Positions 59,693-64,000 of a stretch of 64,000 bases of DNA are shown one piece after another; position 1 is the stretch's first letter; every line of letters starts with the position of its first letter. The position numbers and the translations under genes are program-made. Origin of the DNA: Nigrospora sphaerica (Eukaryota > Ascomycota > Sordariomycetes > Amphisphaeriales > Apiosporaceae); contig JAGVVL010000025.1 in NCBI GenBank assembly GCA_018287875.1, positions 1,550,001 through 1,614,000 of the forward strand, given 5' to 3'. The notes under the pieces were generated by a model. The model saw only the letters and a program-made list of their open reading frames with translations, had not been told where the DNA came from and did not search any database.

Positions 59693-60770
59693 TCAGTTTC
59701 CGTGGTCGGGAATCTCCTCCATGTTGGTGTGGCCCGTCTTCTCGAAGTGGGCGGCGACGGCCTTCTCGCCGACGAGGGTGTCCATGCAGGAGTTGCAGCG
59801 GAAGACGGCGGCCGTCATGTCGGTGAAGTAGCCGCGCTGCTTGAGGGCGGCGCACAGCTTCTGGGCCGTGGCGACGATGTGGTCGCTGGCGGCGGCGTCC
59901 CAGACGCACGACTCGAAGTCGGCGTCGGCGGCGGCGGCGTGCTCGTCGTAGACCTCGACGATGCGGTCGTAGTGGATGCCGGACCAGACGATGACGCAGC
60001 GGCTCGCCTTGTGCTCGCCCATGTGCATGGCGCGCCCCGTGCCGACGTTGATGACGCACACCTCGATGTCGAAGAGCTCGCTGATGATGCCGAGCTCGAT
60101 GCTGCCGCCCCACGTGTTCTCGTCCAGCAGGTTGCCGACATACGCCGCCGGCGGCTTCTCGAGCACCACCTCGTTGTACTCGTCCGGGTGCGCCGTGATG
60201 TAGCCGGCGATGGCCCGCCGCAGCTTCGCCGGCGTCGACACGTCCATGCCCTGGCGCGCCGCGGCGTCGCGGATCGTGGGGAGAACGGCGCGGAACATGC
60301 ACGAATTGTCGTCCTCCATGACGCGCATGGCTGTCACACGACACGTCGTCAGCTACCGCGACGCCCGAGGGGGGGAAGGGGCAGAGCGAAGGGCGGAACC
60401 GGGGAGGCTACTTACTGAGGAAAGTGCCCGTCTCGGGCATACTCAGGACGGGCACATCGTCCTTGGACAGCTTCGAAGGGCCGGCGCTGGGCGCCTGGAG
60501 CTTGAGCTGCGAGACCTCCCTCTCGGTCGCCGGCGGAGCCTCGGCAAGCACGACGGTCCAGCGTTCGCGCTGCAAGCCCAGCGATTTCACGCTCTGGTCG
60601 GTAATCTGGTCCATCTCGAGGCTCTTCAGGGGCCAGCCGCACTTGATAGCCGCGACGCTGCCGCCGGCTTCCTTCTCGATGGCGGCGACCACCTGGCCGA
60701 CGGTCGCATCATCGTCGACGGTGACGTCACCAGCGCCCGTGGGGAGCGCATAGCGAATCTTGAGGGGCAT
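59693..60770 (-). CDS. OTU1: OTU-type deubiquitinase OTU1 (YOD1 family), two exons
   Basis: OTU1 is the cysteine protease that works with Cdc48/p97 to trim ubiquitin chains in proteasomal and ER-associated degradation. Exons on the minus strand are 60416-60770 and 59693-60330, giving 330 aa. Residues 1 to about 80 form the UBX-like domain that docks on Cdc48 (MPLKIRYALPTG, then LKSLEMDQITDQSVKSLGLQ). The OTU domain follows, with the catalytic loop MEDDNSCMFRAV (Cys129) and the catalytic histidine in VIVWSGIHYD (His238). The C-terminus carries a C2H2-type finger, FRCNSC and HFEKTGHTNM, as in yeast and human homologues. The intron is A|GTAAGT to CAG and joins GTFL-T-MRVMED. All active-site residues are intact. 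Its promoter region lies beside a transposon inserted about 560 bp upstream. Confidence 0.94.
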
Positions 60771-61332
60771 TTTGAGACGCTGCCACGTTATCGGGGGAAG
60801 GAAGGAAGCAAAAAGCTGGAAGGGCTTGGGAGCAGAGGAGAGGCGAGGGAGGCAGGATAAGAATACCGAGGCACTGGCCGGGCTGGATCCAAGTGGACAA
60901 CCACGCTGTTCGATGGGATGGAGGCGGGGACTGCAACAAAGCCGCAAGCGTGAGTGGATTCCGGATGGACTGGACGGGACAAGGGTATCTGTACTTTAGG
61001 CTTCGATATCTAGGAGATTAGAGACGGTCGATAGACGTGCAGGAGCGACATGAAAGACTGGTGGCAAGGTACAAGCCAAAGCCGTGAGGCAATACGACCC
61101 AACGCTGTCATCGTGGTCATCTGCCCGTATACGTGGCTGTCAGAGAATAACTACGAATAGTGACCTGGATACTGTGAACGACAGAGAGGGATGGGGGTCC
61201 AGCTGCTGCATGAATGGAGGCTCAAGGCCTAGGACAGTTTGGCCCGCTAAAGAGTTACCCGCTAAAGCGTCCGGGGGTCCAGCGCCCGCTCCTCCATGAC
61301 GGGCAGAAAGTCACCCGTGCACTACTGCATTA
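60771..61332. other. OTU1 upstream region up to the transposon
   Basis: It holds the OTU1 promoter and ends with the TA that was duplicated on transposon insertion. No gene seen. Confidence 0.5.
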
Positions 61333-61374
61333 ACGTAGATGACAAGCGAGTGGCGCAGACAAGCGAGTGGCGCA
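61333..61374 (+). repeat. Left terminal inverted repeat
   Basis: The repeat begins ACGTAGAT, followed by two tandem copies of GACAAGCGAGTGGCGCA (17 bp each). Its reverse complement equals positions 63151-63192 in all 42 bases. Confidence 0.97.
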
Positions 61375-61430
61375 CTTACCGCCAAATGGCGCCAATTCAA
61401 CTTTAAGACACTACATAACCACAAATAAAC

Positions 61431-63068
61431 ATGGAGACCGCGTCGAAAGAAAGCCAGATGGTTCTTGCTATCCAATCTCTCCAAAACGACCCCAATCTTA
61501 CCCGCAGAGCCGCGGCTAGGACATATAACGTCTCCGAAACCTCACTACGTCGAAGAATGAACGGAACACGCGCCCGGCAAGACACGCGCCCTAACAGCAC
61601 TCGATTAACGGAGCTAGAAGAGAATGTGATTGTCACATATATAATGGACCTGGATTCGCGGGGATTCGCGCCCCGGATGCCTGATGTGGAAGAGATGGCC
61701 AATGTTATTCTCGCGGAGCGCGACGCGTCACGCGTCGGGATACACTGGGCCTCGAACTTCGTGAAGCGACAACCCCAACTTAAGACGCGTCTTTCTTGTG
61801 CATACGACTACCAGAGGGCCCTCTGCGAGGACCCTAAAAAGATCGCGGCTTGGTTCGAGCTTTTCCGCAACATGAGGGCGACGTACGGTATCCTTGACGA
61901 GGATCTGTACAATTTCGACGAGACTGGCTTTATGATGGGCCAGATCACGTCCTCTATGGTTGTTACAGGCGCCGACCGCAGCGGCAAACGAAAGAAAGTC
62001 CAGCCTGGCAATCGAGAATGGGCTACCGCGATCCAGGGCGTGTGTGCGGACAGCTGGTGCGTCCCGCCATTCGTAGCGGTGAAGGGCAAGAACCATCTCG
62101 CGAACTGGTACGCCGACAGCACCCTACCACGCGACTGGGTGATTAAACCAACCTCCAATGGATGGACCGACAATGAGACAGGGCTAGACTGGATTCGGCA
62201 TTTCGATAAACACACTGCCGCGCGTACAAAGGGCACACATCGAATGTTGATCATCGACGGGCACGAGAGCCACGTTTCGGCCGATTTCCAGGCTTTCTGT
62301 AAGGAGAAGAGCATTATCACGGTCTCAATGCCTCCTCATTCGTCACATCTACTCCAGCCTCTTGACGTTGGATGTTTTGGACCATTGAAGCGGGCGTACG
62401 GTCGCGAAATCGAAGGGTTTATAAAGGCACACGTGAACCATATTACGAAGGCCGAGTTCCTCATCGCCTTCCACGCCGCGTTTGTTAAGATTTTTACACC
62501 CGAAAACGTCAAATCCGGATTCCGCGGGGCTGGTTTAGTCCCTCTTAACCCGGACAAGGTCATCTCGAAGCTCGACGTGAAGTTATCAACGCCTTCGCCG
62601 ACTGGAAGCCTCCCGGCTGCGACTATCCCTTTGGCCTCCCAAACGCCGCACAACCCGACCGAGGCAACTTCGCAAACCGATTTTATTCAAAGCCGAATCC
62701 GCCGTCACCAGGGAAGCTCTCCGACACCGATTTTATCGGCAGTCGACCAGTTTGCGAAGGGTGCGATGGCGATAATGCACGAGAACGCCCTTTTACGGGC
62801 GGAGGTTAAGACACTTCGAGAGGCGAATTCTAGCCTCGCAAAACGTCGGAGAGCGAAGAAAACACGTCTACGGCAAGGAGGAACACTCGAGATTGGCGAG
62901 GGATTAGATCTTTTAGATCAAAAGGACGTGGATGCGCAGTTAAGGGAGGCAACACGTGCGAGTAGTAGTCGCGTAAGGAGGGCGCAACCGCGCGAACAGC
63001 GTTGTGGCATCTGCGGAAACACCGGTCATAATGCACGTACTTGTGAAATAGATGTAGAAACCTCCTGA
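61431..63068 (+). CDS. Fot1/pogo-type transposase with zinc knuckle
   Basis: A single exon codes for 545 aa. The N-terminal psq-type helix-turn-helix (LTRRAAARTYNVSETSLRRR, residues about 23-45) is followed by a CENP-B-type helix-turn-helix (LTELEENVIVTYIMDLDSRG onward). The DDE domain shows the acidic residues in NFDETGFMMG, LIIDGHESHV and LLQPLDVGCFGPLK. The C-terminus has a predicted coiled coil (about 440-480) and ends with CGICGNTGHNARTC, a CCHC zinc knuckle. The ATG at 61431 lies 56 bp inside the left repeat. Codon use is less GC-biased than that of the host genes, consistent with a mobile gene. It cuts and pastes the element into TA sites. Confidence 0.96.
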   Translation: METASKESQMVLAIQSLQNDPNLTRRAAARTYNVSETSLRRRMNGTRARQDTRPNSTRLTELEENVIVTYIMDLDSRGFAPRMPDVEEMANVILAERDASRVGIHWASNFVKRQPQLKTRLSCAYDYQRALCEDPKKIAAWFELFRNMRATYGILDEDLYNFDETGFMMGQITSSMVVTGADRSGKRKKVQPGNREWATAIQGVCADSWCVPPFVAVKGKNHLANWYADSTLPRDWVIKPTSNGWTDNETGLDWIRHFDKHTAARTKGTHRMLIIDGHESHVSADFQAFCKEKSIITVSMPPHSSHLLQPLDVGCFGPLKRAYGREIEGFIKAHVNHITKAEFLIAFHAAFVKIFTPENVKSGFRGAGLVPLNPDKVISKLDVKLSTPSPTGSLPAATIPLASQTPHNPTEATSQTDFIQSRIRRHQGSSPTPILSAVDQFAKGAMAIMHENALLRAEVKTLREANSSLAKRRRAKKTRLRQGGTLEIGEGLDLLDQKDVDAQLREATRASSSRVRRAQPREQRCGICGNTGHNARTCEIDVETS

Positions 63069-63150
63069 GAGTCATATTCCGATTAGTTTGAATTGATTTA
63101 CGGCGTTGTGGTTGCATAATTAATTGATTTCTCGTGGAGATGCCGAAAGG

Positions 63151-63192
63151 TGCGCCACTCGCTTGTCTGCGCCACTCGCTTGTCATCTACGT
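63151..63192 (-). repeat. Right terminal inverted repeat
   Basis: Exact reverse complement of the left repeat, including both 17-bp tandem subunits. The flanking TA at 63193-63194 completes the target duplication. Confidence 0.97.
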
Positions 63193-63194
63193 TA

Positions 63195-64000
63195 GTAGGT
63201 TTATCTAAAGATGAAGTACCTCACCACCATGGAGTGTATGGTTTCTAGTGTATACTTCATGTACTAATGTAGCGAGCCATTTCTTCTGTCCGCATCCTCG
63301 CCTTGCTAGGTACCCCGTCCCCTGGAACAACGTCTGTCAAAATGTTATCACTTCAAGATGGGTATCGCACTGACTAAGAAGCCATACTTTTATTCGCAAA
63401 ACATCATCCTTCACGCCCAAAGATTTCATTCATGCTACTGACTCACTTATCCACGGCGAAATCAGGGCTCTGTGTTCCTTAATGCCGTCTGGGCCCTTGT
63501 TGAAGAAATCGAGGGGTGGTTCCCACCGCCCCCTACTTGTGCCCATATCTATGTAGGTTCGATGAGAGAGTTACGCACTTTCTTAGAGCAAATTCATGAC
63601 AACCAGCTAATGTGAACAGCCTCCACCTTACTGGTCATTGGCGGAAAGTAGAGGCAGGATCCTTTCGGTGTACAGCCAGAGAGAAATACCCACCTCGTGT
63701 GTGCGTTGCAAAATCAACATGATGATGTGCTGGTCAGTACGTCAGGTTACTTCCATTTACTACCTGGGAGAGCAATAGTTGCTTTGCTGCCAGAGAACAC
63801 GTCTAAACCCATACGTTCATGAAATCAAGGGGAAACCACCTCCGTTTTACCGGTGTGTCTCCTGTGCCGCCCCGTACATAAAACAGCATGCGTACGTAGG
63901 GGGCATCCTTCCCACAAACGACATATGCATCACAACCGTGTGTCCATTCCGCATCGCATGCATCATCAGCGTGTCCCTACCGGCACCCCGATGCGCAAGC
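63195..64000. other. Gene-free stretch at the right edge
   Basis: It has moderate AT content and short frames only. No gene can be supported; part of a gene beyond the window cannot be excluded. Confidence 0.45.

Larger units (their letters stand above)
61333..63192 (+). mobile_element. Complete Fot1/pogo-type DNA transposon (Tc1/mariner superfamily), 1860 bp
   Basis: The element is bounded by two perfect 42-bp terminal inverted repeats and flanked by TA on both sides (61331-61332 and 63193-63194), the expected target duplication of Tc1/mariner elements. It contains a single uninterrupted transposase gene. No RIP-type decay or stop codon is visible, so the copy appears recent and possibly active. 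Confidence 0.96.

Overview
The window is nuclear DNA of a filamentous ascomycete, most likely a Sordariomycete. The reasons are the G-protein beta subunit (359 aa, closely matching my recollection of the Neurospora protein), short GT-AG introns (about 50-250 nt) with CTAAC-like branch sites, GC-rich third codon positions, a HET-NACHT-WD40 immune-type gene and a Fot1/pogo-type DNA transposon. I rebuilt fourteen host genes exon by exon; every splice junction keeps the frame and joins conserved residues. Gene density is low, with long gene-free stretches (7.2 kb upstream of the G-beta gene and 6.9 kb after the deaminase gene) that hold microsatellites and short recurring motifs.

Layout: 1.1-2.6 kb, G-protein beta subunit gnb-1 (minus). 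9.8-11.6 kb, an ADAL-type adenosine/AMP deaminase (plus). 18.5-19.3 kb, an unrecognised disordered protein (plus). 22.0-29.7 kb, a block of metabolic genes: a Rossmann NmrA-like protein (plus), a DUF3237 protein (minus), a zinc-less medium-chain reductase (minus) and an MFS hexose transporter (minus). 34.0-35.5 kb, the mitochondrial fatty-acid synthesis dehydratase HTD2 (plus). 39.1-40.9 kb, an amino-acid permease (plus). 41.8-45.1 kb, a complete HET-NACHT-WD40 STAND receptor (minus), followed at 47.3-47.6 kb by a broken ankyrin-repeat relic. 50.2-52.7 kb, the peroxisome inheritance factor INP1 (minus). 54.5-55.9 kb, a UsgS-like membrane protein (plus). 56.7-59.2 kb, a nine-exon formamidase (plus). 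59.7-60.8 kb, the deubiquitinase OTU1 (minus). 61.3-63.2 kb, an intact transposon with perfect 42-bp inverted repeats and a TA target duplication.

Most of the genes are housekeeping or signalling genes without an operon-like relation. Two regions look accessory. The 41-50 kb stretch carries a repeat-based self/non-self recognition receptor and debris of another repeat gene. The 61.3-63.2 kb element is intact enough to be a recent insertion, about 0.56 kb upstream of the OTU1 start codon. The receptor's two WD40 units share an identical 102-bp core, the mark of ongoing repeat homogenisation seen in fungal incompatibility genes, and I regard it as the most interesting system here. No tRNA, rRNA or CRISPR array was found.
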